This document shows, piece by piece, positions 37,204-45,600 of a stretch of 64,000 bases of DNA. Source of the DNA: an uncultured Campylobacter sp. (GTDB lineage: Bacteria; Campylobacterota; Campylobacteria; Campylobacterales; Campylobacteraceae); NCBI RefSeq assembly GCF_905372745.1, contig NZ_CAJPQR010000009.1, forward strand, positions 1 through 64,000. Reading direction: 5' to 3'. Made by a program: the position numbers and the translations under genes. The notes beneath the pieces were generated by a model. It was not told the origin of the DNA. It worked only from the letters and a program-made list of their open reading frames with translations, and made no database searches. Every line of letters begins with the position of its first letter. Position 1 is the first letter of the stretch.

Positions 37204-38544
37204 TTAACTCCCCAAAATTTGTCTTATCATTATAGCTAAAATGCAAATCGGCGCGACGAATCGCAGTAAAAAATACCAAATTTCAAAAACCGCCCTACCC
37301 ATATACGGTAAAAATAGCTCCTCTAGGCTGCCTCTTTTCATCGCGTAGCCGACAAATACCGCTATCACGATACCGCCCAGCGGCAGCATGATATTTGAGC
37401 TTAGATAGTCTAAAACGTCGAAAAATCCCTTGCCGAAAAACGTGAGCGCATCTTTAAATTCGGTAATATTTGAAAGCGCGCAAAGCGTGCCCAGGCAATA
37501 AACGCAAACGCCAACGATCGCGATCGCGCCTAAGCGAGGGATCTTAAACTCGTTTATGAGGTAAAAAACGAGCGGCTCGACCATCGAGATAGCCGACGTA
37601 AGCCCCGCAAAAATAAGCGCGGTAAAAAACATAAAGCTTAGGACGTTTCCCATCGCTCCTAGCTTAGCAAACAGCGTAGGCAGCGAGATAAAGGCAAGTC
37701 CCACGCCCTGGCTAGGCTGCTCGCCGTACTCGAAAACAAAGGTAAAAACAATAAGCCCAATGACGACGCTAACGATGATGTTTAGCGCGACGACGTAGAG
37801 CGAAGAGGTAAAAAGATTAGTCTTGTCATCTAGACTTACCGAATACGTAGCGATCGCTCCGATACCGACGCACATCGTAAAAAACGCTAGCCCCAGAGCT
37901 ACAAACACCGCCTCGCTCGTGATTTTAGAAAAATCAGGCACTAGCAAAAACTCCGCCGCCTGCGAAAATCCGCCCATCTGCATCGAGTAAATCAGCATAA
38001 AAATAAGCAATAAAAAAAGCGTCGGCAAAAGCCATAAATTTATGCGCTCGATACCGCCTTTTATGCCCTTTGAGAGGATGAAAAAATAGGCAGCAAACGC
38101 GATGCTAAAGTATAAAATTTGACCCGAGATGTCAGAGCTTATAAATTTGCCGAAATTTTCGCCCGAAACCGCGATACTTTGCGGAAGCTCGCCAAGAGAT
38201 AAGACCGAATACCTAATAACCCAGCCGATGATAACCGTATAAAACGACGCGACCAAAACGCCAGTTATCATTATGACGCCTGCATACCCCCAAAATTTGC
38301 CGTTTTTAGGAGCTAGCGAGCGAAAGGCGTTAACGGGATCGGCGTTTGAAATTTTACCCATAGCCATCTCGGCAAAAAATATACTAAGCCCGACCGCAAC
38401 GGCAAAAACTAGATACAAAAGCACGAAAGCCGAGCCGCCGTTTGCACCGACCATGTACGGGAATTTCCAAGCGTTGCCAAGTCCGATGGCGGCGCCCACG
38501 ATGGATAATATAAATCCGATTTTAGAAAATTTATCGCTTGCCAC
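37204..38544 (-). CDS. Sodium-dependent transporter, NSS/SNF family (copy 2)
   Basis: 446 residues, 11-12 membrane helices. FSKIGFILSIVGAAIGLGNAWKFPYM (5-30) is the NSS N-terminal signature with the sodium-site residues. Bacterial members import amino acids. It is a clear paralogue of the gene just upstream, with similar helix order and matching stretches such as SLPTLFAKL and FEIWYF, pointing to tandem duplication. Substrate unknown. Confidence 0.9.
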   Translation of the reverse strand: MASDKFSKIGFILSIVGAAIGLGNAWKFPYMVGANGGSAFVLLYLVFAVAVGLSIFFAEMAMGKISNADPVNAFRSLAPKNGKFWGYAGVIMITGVLVASFYTVIIGWVIRYSVLSLGELPQSIAVSGENFGKFISSDISGQILYFSIAFAAYFFILSKGIKGGIERINLWLLPTLFLLLIFMLIYSMQMGGFSQAAEFLLVPDFSKITSEAVFVALGLAFFTMCVGIGAIATYSVSLDDKTNLFTSSLYVVALNIIVSVVIGLIVFTFVFEYGEQPSQGVGLAFISLPTLFAKLGAMGNVLSFMFFTALIFAGLTSAISMVEPLVFYLINEFKIPRLGAIAIVGVCVYCLGTLCALSNITEFKDALTFFGKGFFDVLDYLSSNIMLPLGGIVIAVFVGYAMKRGSLEELFLPYMGRAVFEIWYFLLRFVAPICILAIMIRQILGS

Positions 38545-38546
38545 GG

Positions 38547-39884
38547 TTAGCCTCTTAGCGCATTTATGGTGATGATGACGATGCTAACGGGAGCAACAAA
38601 TCTAATCATAAAATACCAAATTTCAAAAACCGCCCTGCTCATATACGGCCCAAAAAGTATGTAAAGCGCGTCTTTTTTGATCACAAAGCCGACAAAAATC
38701 GACACAGTGATGCCGCCGATTGGCATGATGATGTTTGAGCTGAGAAAATCAAGGCAGTCAAAAAAGCTCTTGCCAAAAAACGTCAAATTTTCTTTAACGC
38801 CTTCGATGCTTGAAAGTATGCACAAAATGCCCATGCAGTAGATGAAAGCGCCGATTAGCGCGAGGGCTTTTTTACGAGAAAAGCCAAATTCGCGGATGAG
38901 ATAGTGCGTGAAAGGCTCTAGCATCGAGATGGCCGAAGTTATGCCCGCAAAAAGCAGTGCCGAGAAAAACGCGAACGCTAGCACGTGTCCGAGCGTGTCC
39001 AGCTTCGCAAAGAGCGTCGGCAGCGAGATAAACACGAGCCCCACGCCCTGACTAGGCGTCGCGCCAAACTCAAACACGAAGGTAAAGATAACAAGCCCCA
39101 TCAAAATGCCCATCACGACGTTTATCACGACGATGATGATCGAGGAGCTAACGAGATTCGTATTATCAGGCAATGACGCAGAGTAAACAATGATAACGCC
39201 GACACCTAGAGATAGCGTAAAAAACGCGAGTCCAAGCGCGGTTAAAATGCTACTTACGCCTAGTTTTGAAAAATCCGGAACCAATAAAAATTTAGCCGAC
39301 TGCACGAATCCGTCCATCGTAAACGAGTAGCCAAGCATAATGATAAGCAAGATAAGAAGCGATGGCATCATCCAGACGTTTACGCGCTCTATGCCGCTTT
39401 TTATGCCCTTTGAAACGATAAAAATGCAGAGAAAAAACACGATCGTAAAGTAAAAAATTTGAGATGCGGCGTCGTTGGCGTAGAAATTTCCGAAAATTTT
39501 CTCCGAAGCCTCGACGTCTTTTGGCAGCTCGGTTATCACCATTACTGCGTATTTTAGTATCCATCCGATGATGACCGTGTAAAAAGAGGCGATGATGATC
39601 GCGCCTATCATCGTAAAACCCGCAAATTTCCAGGTTTCTTTGCGTTTTGGAGCAAGCTTTTTAAAGGCATTTACGGGGTCAGACTCCGAAAGCTTACCGA
39701 TAGCTATCTCGCCGAAAAATATCGCAAGTCCGATAAAAAACGTCATAAAAAGATACAAAAGCACGAAAGCCGAACCGCCGTTTTGACCGACTAAATACGG
39801 GAATTTCCACGCGTTTCCAAGCCCCACCGCAGAGCCTGCAACGGCTAAGATAAAGCCGATTTTAGAAAATTTATCCTGCGCCAA
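38547..39884 (-). CDS. Sodium-dependent transporter, NSS/SNF family (copy 1)
   Basis: 445 residues, same architecture as the downstream copy: FSKIGFILAVAGSAVGLGNAWKFPYL at the N terminus, FVFEFGATPSQGVGLVFISLPTLFAKL centrally and SRAVFEIWYF near the end. Both copies keep the sodium-binding region, so both are probably active; two-gene NSS pairs occur in other Campylobacter genomes. First gene of the transporter operon, opposite atpE. Confidence 0.9.
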   Translation of the reverse strand: MAQDKFSKIGFILAVAGSAVGLGNAWKFPYLVGQNGGSAFVLLYLFMTFFIGLAIFFGEIAIGKLSESDPVNAFKKLAPKRKETWKFAGFTMIGAIIIASFYTVIIGWILKYAVMVITELPKDVEASEKIFGNFYANDAASQIFYFTIVFFLCIFIVSKGIKSGIERVNVWMMPSLLILLIIMLGYSFTMDGFVQSAKFLLVPDFSKLGVSSILTALGLAFFTLSLGVGVIIVYSASLPDNTNLVSSSIIIVVINVVMGILMGLVIFTFVFEFGATPSQGVGLVFISLPTLFAKLDTLGHVLAFAFFSALLFAGITSAISMLEPFTHYLIREFGFSRKKALALIGAFIYCMGILCILSSIEGVKENLTFFGKSFFDCLDFLSSNIIMPIGGITVSIFVGFVIKKDALYILFGPYMSRAVFEIWYFMIRFVAPVSIVIITINALRG

Positions 39885-40084
39885 ATTTAACCTTAGTATT
39901 TAAAATTTCAGAAGCGAGGCTAGCATAAAAAAGCTTTTAAAATTCTAATTTTTAAATAAATTCGTAGAAAAACGAAACATCGCTGAAATTTTTTGTAAAT
40001 TTGTAGCACTAGCGGCGACAAATTTTGACGAATAGAAAATTTATGAAAATTTTCTCGGTTTTAAGTAACTCAAAGCTAAATTTT

Positions 40085-40150
40085 TATAAAATGCGCTCTC
40101 AAAGCTTCAAAGTAGGGGTCTGATCCGAAATGGCTTAATTTTACAAGGAG
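40085..40150 (+). promoter_or_regulatory. atpE promoter -10 and ribosome site
   Basis: A TATAAAAT -10 box lies at 40085-40092, and a strong AAGGAG site at 40145-40150 sits 5 bases before the ATG at 40156. No -35 is evident, as is usual for Campylobacter sigma-70 promoters. Confidence 0.55.
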
Positions 40151-40155
40151 ACTTT

Positions 40156-40455
40156 ATGAAAAAAGTTGTTTTTTTAATGATGGCTCTTGCTAGCTTCGCG
40201 TTTGCGGGCGACGGTGAGATGTTAAGATCTTACTCTGTTCTTGCGGCAGCAGTCGGTCTAGGCCTAGCGGCTCTTGGCGGCGCTATCGGTATGGGAAATA
40301 CCGCTTCTGCGACAATTTCAGGCACGGCTAGAAACCCGGGCGTGGGCAGCAAGCTAACTACGACGATGTTCGTTGCTCTTGCGATGATCGAAGCGCAAGT
40401 TATCTACGCGCTAGTTATCGCGCTAATCGTTCTTTACGCAAACCCAATGTTTTAA
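40156..40455 (+). CDS. atpE: ATP synthase F0 subunit c
   Basis: 99 residues. Two membrane helices (SVLAAAVGLGLAALGGAIGMG and MFVALAMIEAQVIYALVIALIVLY) with the polar loop RNPG between them and the proton-carrying carboxylate in AMIEAQVIY. The N-terminal 17 residues look like a signal peptide (KKVVFLMMALASFAFA), as in other Campylobacter c subunits. It stands alone, away from the other ATPase genes, with its own promoter and a terminator. Confidence 0.95.
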   Translation: MKKVVFLMMALASFAFAGDGEMLRSYSVLAAAVGLGLAALGGAIGMGNTASATISGTARNPGVGSKLTTTMFVALAMIEAQVIYALVIALIVLYANPMF

Positions 40456-40459
40456 TATC

Positions 40460-40490
40460 GGGCGGGTTCGTCCCGCTCTTTTGTTGTTTT
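40460..40490 (+). terminator. Intrinsic terminator after atpE
   Basis: Seven base-pair stem 40460-40466 with 40472-40478 (GGGCGGG with TCGUCCCGCTC, one G-T pair), loop TTCGT, followed by TTTTGTTGTTTT. Confidence 0.7.
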
Positions 40491-40499
40491 AATCCACGT

Positions 40500-40583
40500 G
40501 CGACCTTGGTGGAACGGTAGACACGCTACTTTGAGGTGGTAGTGCCGAAGGGTGTGCGAGTTCAAATCTCGCAGGTCGCACCA
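40500..40583 (+). tRNA. tRNA-Leu (anticodon GAG)
   Basis: 84 nt with an encoded CCA. Acceptor stem GCGACCT pairs with AGGTCGC; the anticodon arm CTACT-TTGAGGT-GGTAG gives anticodon GAG; the long variable arm is that of a class II tRNA; the T arm contains GTTCAAATC. Its 3' end is the attachment site of the integrative element. Confidence 0.95.
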
Positions 40584-40584
40584 T
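40570..40584 (+). other. attL: 15 bp core in the 3' end of tRNA-Leu
   Basis: CGCAGGTCGCACCAT is repeated exactly at 46426-46440. The integrase gene starts 200 bp downstream, the usual layout for tRNA-targeting tyrosine recombinases. Confidence 0.85.
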
Positions 40585-40710
40585 TATACTTACTAACCCC
40601 GATAAAAACCCCTAAAATAGCCAAATGTATAAAACCCGTCGACGGGAAATCTATCGAAATCTTGCCGATTAACTGACCAAATTTACTGACTGGCTTAAAT
40701 TTAGTCAGTA
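40585..40710 (+). repeat. 126 bp left-end repeat of the element
   Basis: Aligns without gaps to 46441-46566: 96 of 126 positions match by hand alignment, and most differences are transitions. Shared blocks include CGACGGGAAATCTATC and TTAGTCAGTA. It lies between attL and the integrase promoter. Confidence 0.8.
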
Positions 40711-40737
40711 TCTGCAAAAACACTTGAGAAAACGCTC

Positions 40738-40787
40738 TTAGTCCTCAAAAACGTAAACGTTATAATTAATAAAAAACGGAGGACTAA
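40738..40787 (+). promoter_or_regulatory. Integrase promoter with RBS-masking inverted repeat
   Basis: TATAAT at 40761-40766 and GGAGG at 40778-40782 precede the ATG at 40792. A 9 bp inverted repeat, TTAGTCCTC (40738-40746) and GAGGACTAA (40779-40787), brackets the promoter, and its right arm covers the ribosome site. Confidence 0.6.
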
Positions 40788-40791
40788 ACCT

Positions 40792-42000
40792 ATGACAAAC
40801 ATCTCAAAACTCGATGAGTTTCGTCGTGACCCTGACGCCTATTTAAAAGAGTTAAAACTCCCATACGGCAAAACTACCCTGCGCCAAGTCTTAAACGCCG
40901 ATGGGCTAACCATCCGCATCCAAAAAATCAAATGCGTTAAAGCCCCGCTAATCCGCTATCGTAAGGATTACTACTATAGCAAGGGCGGTCAAATAGTCGC
41001 GAAAATAGGCTCAATAGATGATCTGACTTATCGCCAAGCTACAAAAAAGCTTTATGAGGTTAGGGCTGAAGCTCTTGACCATCAAGATCCGAAAAAAATA
41101 AAAATCACGCTAAGAGATGTTTTTGACGAGTACGTCGCGAGTTCGACTCTAGGATGTGGCTCTCGCACTATCGAAAAAAAAGGCATAGCATTTAACAAGC
41201 TCCAAAAATATGCTAATATGCCTGCAAAATCTTTAAAGCTCGAACACATTTTGGAAATAGCTCAAGCTAGCTATACCCGTAACGAGTTTTCTGCGCTCCG
41301 CGACTTCTCAAGTTTTATGGGGCAATTCCTAGCCTTTGCTATACGCCGAAAATATATCTCAAGCGATCCTTTGGGTGGTGAAAAGCTTACGGCGCATTTT
41401 GCCTTGGGTAAAAAAGGCGAATATCCTTGGATTGATTCCGATGAGGACTTACGGGCTCTTTGTCTGTACGTTTCAAACTATCCCGATACCGCAAGCGTCC
41501 GCAATGCCTTAGTTTTCGGGCTTTGTACGGGATTGCGCCCGGGTAATATTCGCAACTTGGCTACAAAACATCTAAGAACTGATGAAAACGGCGAATACTT
41601 CCTCTTTTTTGAAGCTGACGAGATGAAAGTCGAAGCAAACGGGGACATATATATCGGGCTCCCCCGTGAACTTGGCGATTGGCTTCAAAGCATAACTAAA
41701 AACGGCTTATATTTCCCGTCTCGAAAAAATACGCTCCTATCCGACGCTGTGCTTAGCAAGGCTTTGAGAAAATGCCCCTTACAGAACATTAAGCCTAAAG
41801 GTAAAACCTCGATAGTCTGTCATAGCTTCCGAAAAATCTTGAGCACCTTTGTAAATGAGTCTGACGATAACGGAGTAAGCGATTATGACGTAGAGCGCGC
41901 CTTAGCTCACAAGGTCGGCGGAATGGCAGGGCGATATAATAAATCAAAAGCTGTTGCTACGACTCGGCGTGTTTTAACTTGGTGGCTTTCATATTTGTAA
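40792..42000 (+). CDS. int: Tyrosine recombinase/integrase
   Basis: 402 residues. C-terminal catalytic domain with R249 (CTGLRPGN), H344xxR347 (CHSFRK), H373 (LAHK) and nucleophile Y382 (GRYNKS), so the active site is complete. The N-terminal region resembles the arm-binding and core-binding domains of P4-type integrases. Located just inside attL at tRNA-Leu, so it should catalyse insertion and excision of the element. Codon use lacks the AAATTT words of host genes. Confidence 0.93.
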   Translation: MTNISKLDEFRRDPDAYLKELKLPYGKTTLRQVLNADGLTIRIQKIKCVKAPLIRYRKDYYYSKGGQIVAKIGSIDDLTYRQATKKLYEVRAEALDHQDPKKIKITLRDVFDEYVASSTLGCGSRTIEKKGIAFNKLQKYANMPAKSLKLEHILEIAQASYTRNEFSALRDFSSFMGQFLAFAIRRKYISSDPLGGEKLTAHFALGKKGEYPWIDSDEDLRALCLYVSNYPDTASVRNALVFGLCTGLRPGNIRNLATKHLRTDENGEYFLFFEADEMKVEANGDIYIGLPRELGDWLQSITKNGLYFPSRKNTLLSDAVLSKALRKCPLQNIKPKGKTSIVCHSFRKILSTFVNESDDNGVSDYDVERALAHKVGGMAGRYNKSKAVATTRRVLTWWLSYL

Positions 42001-42017
42001 GAGCGGGGGTTAAAATT

Positions 42018-42137
42018 ATGAAGTTAAAAATGGGGGTAACGGGCAAGCATTTTAGGACTATAGCGAAGCCCGTTAGTGCTGTAATTATAGCACTTCTAAC
42101 TTTAGCTGTTCTAATTTTTGGCGGTCAGTATGAGTAA
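42018..42137 (+). CDS. 39-residue single-pass membrane peptide
   Basis: A short frame (MKLKMGVTGKHFRTIAKPVS, then AVIIALLTLAVLIF, then GGQYE) has a basic N terminus and one membrane helix. It ends as ATGAGTAA, overlapping the start of the replication gene by 8 bp, which suggests translational coupling. The ribosome site is unclear (GGGGGT upstream). Role unknown. Confidence 0.5.
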   Translation: MKLKMGVTGKHFRTIAKPVSAVIIALLTLAVLIFGGQYE

Positions 42138-43485
42138 TTTTCGCTCTGATTTCGATAATTTCAAACCGGGTGAGCTACACCTGCGCCAAAAACTTTTAAA
42201 TCGAGAAATCAAACAACCCCTTGATTCTCGGGCTATCGAGATATCGACTTTCGACGTTTCTGCGGATTTCCTTGCCTTGGGTTTTTCTTGTGTCGGCATA
42301 ACTCTAACTGCCGATAATACGGGCATTTGGCGAAACGGCACGCCGGGGCGAAAGAACAACAAAGAACTTGCGGAAGCCTTAAAAAAAGCGCTCTACGGGT
42401 TAGTTAAAAAGACTTTATCTACGATCCCGCTTTGGGTCGCGTGGGTGTTCGAGCGCCATAAAAACGGCTCTCCGCATATCCATGCTATGTTGTTTTGTCC
42501 CGTGCGCGATCTTGCTCACGTGATAGCCCTCTGCAAGCGGTTATATGATTCTAAATCCGTACAAGTGAACGTGCTCAGTCCGATGTATGTTTTCAAGGAT
42601 GAAAAATGGCAGTGGGTTTTGGCTGAAAAAAACGAGGACTTTCCCGCCGCTCTTTGTTCGAAAATTCTTGCTCGAACTACTGCTGAAATCGATCCTATTA
42701 AGGACAAGCTTGTCCGCCGAAATGTAGCCAAAATAAAAGACGTCCAAACTACAAAAGAACTTCATAGTGTTTGCAATGCAAAGCTTCGTAAAAAATATCC
42801 TAACGCCGAACTAGTACTCGGAAATCTTTTTCATGAACTCTGGCGCTACTGGAAATATGCGCATTGTCGCTCAAAACGAGAAAGGGTTGCCGAGGATGTG
42901 AACCGATACGATAGACTTATTCTTGGCATAAAGGACGAAAACGAAAATGAAACTGATGATGAGCCTTTTCCGGTAAACCGATTCGTCATCACTCAACCCG
43001 TGCTTGGATCTTTCGGTCGTGACGTAGCTTGTAAGTTAAAAACCAAGGTTGATGATACTTTGCAACAGCTCGACGTAACGCTATGGACCAAGCACCATAC
43101 CGAACGTCTGCATGTGAATCTAAAAAACATTTACTTAACTAAAACGCAGATTCATAATCTCAAACTTTGGGCGAAAAAATGCCGAAACAAGGACGATCTC
43201 CTCGTTCTTTATCGCACTCTTTTTAGCGGTAAAAAAATCGGCGGTAAAGACCCTTTAAGAATGCTTGATTTTGCCCCAAAAGATCTATCTGATTATGATT
43301 GTGAGCTTTTGGAAAATCGATTCGATATCCGCTCTTGGCTAGCCTATGTTTTTCCGCTTATTCGCGCTCAAAAACAAGACGACAATTCTGATTTTGATCT
43401 TGCTACTTTCCTTGCTACTTGTGGGCTCGATGAATTCTTTCGACCTATCCCTGAACCTGCTCCGCCCGAGTTTTGTAGTGTGTAG
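42130..43485 (+). CDS. HUH replication initiation protein of the element
   Basis: 451 residues from the ATG at 42130 (a TTG twelve bases earlier is possible). ERHKNGSPHIHAMLF (108-122) contains the HUH metal-binding pair H116/H118 of rolling-circle Rep proteins. A tyrosine-rich stretch FHELWRYWKYAHCRS further on could supply the nicking tyrosine, but which one is not certain. Presumably replicates the excised circle, so the element is an integrating plasmid in behaviour. Confidence 0.75.
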   Translation: MSNFRSDFDNFKPGELHLRQKLLNREIKQPLDSRAIEISTFDVSADFLALGFSCVGITLTADNTGIWRNGTPGRKNNKELAEALKKALYGLVKKTLSTIPLWVAWVFERHKNGSPHIHAMLFCPVRDLAHVIALCKRLYDSKSVQVNVLSPMYVFKDEKWQWVLAEKNEDFPAALCSKILARTTAEIDPIKDKLVRRNVAKIKDVQTTKELHSVCNAKLRKKYPNAELVLGNLFHELWRYWKYAHCRSKRERVAEDVNRYDRLILGIKDENENETDDEPFPVNRFVITQPVLGSFGRDVACKLKTKVDDTLQQLDVTLWTKHHTERLHVNLKNIYLTKTQIHNLKLWAKKCRNKDDLLVLYRTLFSGKKIGGKDPLRMLDFAPKDLSDYDCELLENRFDIRSWLAYVFPLIRAQKQDDNSDFDLATFLATCGLDEFFRPIPEPAPPEFCSV

Positions 43486-43550
43486 CGATTTTTAACTACT
43501 TTTGATCTATCATGTTTTTATATCTAAAATTAAGCAAAAGGAGGCCTTAA

Positions 43551-43865
43551 ATGGCAAACGATTTTCTCGCAAATGTTGCTCAACCGCAGAGCCAAAAACC
43601 TGTTCAACCTCAAGACCAAAAAGCGACTCAAGTCACGCCAAAACAGGCTGAGGTTACGGATAAAAAAGAGCTAAGTCCTCGAGGGAAGCTCATTAAAGAA
43701 CTAAATGCTCTTGTTCTGAAAATAAAAGGCATTGACAAACGCGAAGCCAAAGCGAAAAACGCTTTGGAAAATGCCAAAAAAGCTGTGGCGAAAATCGAAG
43801 AGGAACGCGCTGAAGTTGAGGCGCTTGCTAAAAAGTTCGAGCTCTCGAACTCCGCCTCTCTTTAA
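43551..43865 (+). CDS. Small coiled-coil protein of the element
   Basis: 104 residues behind a strong AAAGGAGG site (43537-43544). Residues 1-45 are Gln/Pro/Lys-rich and probably disordered; residues 48-98 form a charged coiled coil (KLIKELNALVLKIKGIDKRE...). Sits between the replication and relaxase genes. It might be an accessory mobilization factor, but nothing specific supports that. Confidence 0.65.
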   Translation: MANDFLANVAQPQSQKPVQPQDQKATQVTPKQAEVTDKKELSPRGKLIKELNALVLKIKGIDKREAKAKNALENAKKAVAKIEEERAEVEALAKKFELSNSASL

Positions 43866-43886
43866 CCCCCCTTGCGGGCGAACTTT

Positions 43887-43978
43887 CAGCTACGGCTTTA
43901 TGCTGTAGCTGATTAGTGAGCTCACTAATCAGCCGCAAGCTGACATTCGCTTTTAAGGGGCACAAGACCCCTTAAAAG
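43887..43978 (+). other. Cluster of three hairpins: candidate oriT
   Basis: In the 150 bp before the relaxase gene there are a 10 bp stem (43887-43896 with 43902-43911), a 26 bp perfect palindrome (43908-43933, GCTGATTAGTGAG and its complement) and an 11 bp stem with a 7 nt loop (43950-43960 with 43968-43978). MobV plasmids carry oriT inverted repeats directly upstream of mob. The last stem has no U tract, which argues against a simple terminator. Confidence 0.45.
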
Positions 43979-44015
43979 AAAATGCAATGCAATAATACTA
44001 TAACAAGGAAAATAC

Positions 44016-44969
44016 ATGGATAATAGCGCTAAATCTTGTTTCCATATTGATCCAATGAAAGAGTTCGCATACTGGCACGATTTCCGACAAGGTTTTCAAG
44101 CAAGCAACGTGCAAGGGGACCTTACCAAAGATAACGAGTATTCTTGCTCTTTCCAAGAAGCTCGGGACAAGGCAAAAAAAATGAAAGACGAAGCTGACGC
44201 CGCCTATCGGGCGCGTACGGGGAGGCGACCGGGCTACAATGCTGAATCTATCTATTGGGAAGCTACGGTGAATTTGCGAGGCTTTCATTCTAAAGAGGAT
44301 ATCGAAAAAGTTGTGAAAATTCTCGAGAAGCGTCTCGGCTATCGAACCGTTTTTTGGACTCGGCATCGCGACGAAGGTCACGAGGCGACCGAGGATGAAA
44401 TTGAGGAGTTACGAGAATCGGGGAAAATTGATCCGCACTCGTTGGAGCATAAAATTTTCATAAACAACGATCACGTTCATATCGCTATGTTTTCTCTGGA
44501 TGAAGGCGGGAACTCTCTACATCGTCGAAATTTTGGAAAGCCTAACCTTATCAGTCAAATTCAGACGGAAATCGCGCAAGCCCTCGGCATGGAGCGCGGC
44601 ATCAGTAAAAAAATCACGAAGCGAACGCATCTCAGCCCTCGTCAATATCGTCAAGCTATGAGCCTGCAGGAGCCTCTGCAAGTCAAGCTTGGAGAAGCCA
44701 AAAAAGATTTGGCTGAGGCAAAAAAACAAATAAAAGAGCTAGAGAGGCAACTCAAAGAAGCGAATAAACAAGCCCGCGCTGATCTGCAAGAGCAAGGGGG
44801 TAAGCGCGAGGATTACGCGGCTTTAGAGCAAGAAAACCGATTGCTTAAAAATGAGCTAGCTGAGCTTAAAAAAGCGCCCGTTACTGTAAATATAGATTGT
44901 GAGATGGCTAAGATAATGGAAAAAATCGAAAAAATCGAAAAAATCAAAACGGGTTGTTGCAGAGGCTGA
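44016..44969 (+). CDS. mobV-like: MobV-like relaxase, N-terminal part (frameshifted)
   Basis: 317 residues. The HUH pair H153/H155 lies in INNDHVHIAMFSLDEGG, followed by GNSLHRRNFGKPNLISQIQTEIAQALG, a pattern of MobV/Pre relaxases; a long helical region with KKDLAEAKKQIKELERQLKE begins near 220. The frame ends early after three GAAAAAATC repeats. The next open frame (44998-45600) continues the coiled coil in the +1 frame, so this is probably one gene of about 530 residues. AAGGAA at 44005-44010 precedes the ATG. Confidence 0.8.
   Translation: MDNSAKSCFHIDPMKEFAYWHDFRQGFQASNVQGDLTKDNEYSCSFQEARDKAKKMKDEADAAYRARTGRRPGYNAESIYWEATVNLRGFHSKEDIEKVVKILEKRLGYRTVFWTRHRDEGHEATEDEIEELRESGKIDPHSLEHKIFINNDHVHIAMFSLDEGGNSLHRRNFGKPNLISQIQTEIAQALGMERGISKKITKRTHLSPRQYRQAMSLQEPLQVKLGEAKKDLAEAKKQIKELERQLKEANKQARADLQEQGGKREDYAALEQENRLLKNELAELKKAPVTVNIDCEMAKIMEKIEKIEKIKTGCCRG
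44919..44945 (+). repeat. Three tandem GAAAAAATC units at the relaxase frameshift
   Basis: Copies at 44919, 44928 and 44937, each with a run of six A. The two relaxase frames overlap only at 44917-44969, so the shift lies in or just after this repeat. Confidence 0.85.
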
Positions 44970-44997
44970 GACTGAAATCTCTAAGCTCAAGAACTCT

Positions 44998-45600
44998 TTG
45001 GGTATGTTTGATTGCGAGAAAGTATCTGCCTTTGTATGCGAGGCCGTTGCTTTAGGTTATGCAGCTCATGGACAAATAGAAAGCTATCTGCCCGTTTTAA
45101 ATGACGTTGAACGTTATAAGGCGGAAGCTGCGCAAGCGGCGAATCTTAAAGACAATAAGATTGCTAGGGCGTTTTTTGGCGGTATTGCTTCAAAGCCTGA
45201 CGTAGATGTAGACGCTCTAAAGAAAGAAAATACTGCCCTATTGCAATCCTTCGATAAATTACAAAAACAAAACGCCGAGCTACAAAGAATGCTAAAAAGC
45301 TCTGCTGACCTTGCCAAACAAAAAGACGCTCAGATCGCCGAGTTAATGAAAGCGAATCAAGAGGGTTTTAGTTCTATTGCTAGTGATAATTTTCAGCTTG
45401 GTCAGGCTGTAATGCTCTCTGAATTGATTGCTAACAAGAAGCTCTATATTGAGCCAAAAGGTCAATCTTTGGTTGTGGGGCTTGATAGCATTGTTTCGGG
45501 GGAGTACCCTGCTAAAAACTTTGAGGGCATAAAAAGCGGCCTTCTTAGCTATTGCCCCTCTTTTATTACTCAAAATAACAATCTAGAATATACTCGTTAA
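44998..45600 (+). CDS. Relaxase C-terminal part (coiled-coil, +1 frame)
   Basis: 200 residues from a nominal TTG with no ribosome site. Open frame extends upstream to 44917 encoding a continuing heptad pattern (RVVAEAETEISKLKNSL), so it belongs to the relaxase gene before it. Mostly helical: YKAEAAQAANLKDNKIARAFFGG, LLQSFDKLQKQNAELQRMLKSS. A one-base deletion (or two-base insertion) in the A-rich repeat would join the frames. Confidence 0.7.
   Translation: MGMFDCEKVSAFVCEAVALGYAAHGQIESYLPVLNDVERYKAEAAQAANLKDNKIARAFFGGIASKPDVDVDALKKENTALLQSFDKLQKQNAELQRMLKSSADLAKQKDAQIAELMKANQEGFSSIASDNFQLGQAVMLSELIANKKLYIEPKGQSLVVGLDSIVSGEYPAKNFEGIKSGLLSYCPSFITQNNNLEYTR

Noticed and set aside
42018..45600. 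Integrated filamentous (inovirus-like) phage
   Set aside because: There is an HUH Rep and a small membrane peptide, but no Zot-type ATPase or coat genes, and a MobV-like relaxase is present instead.
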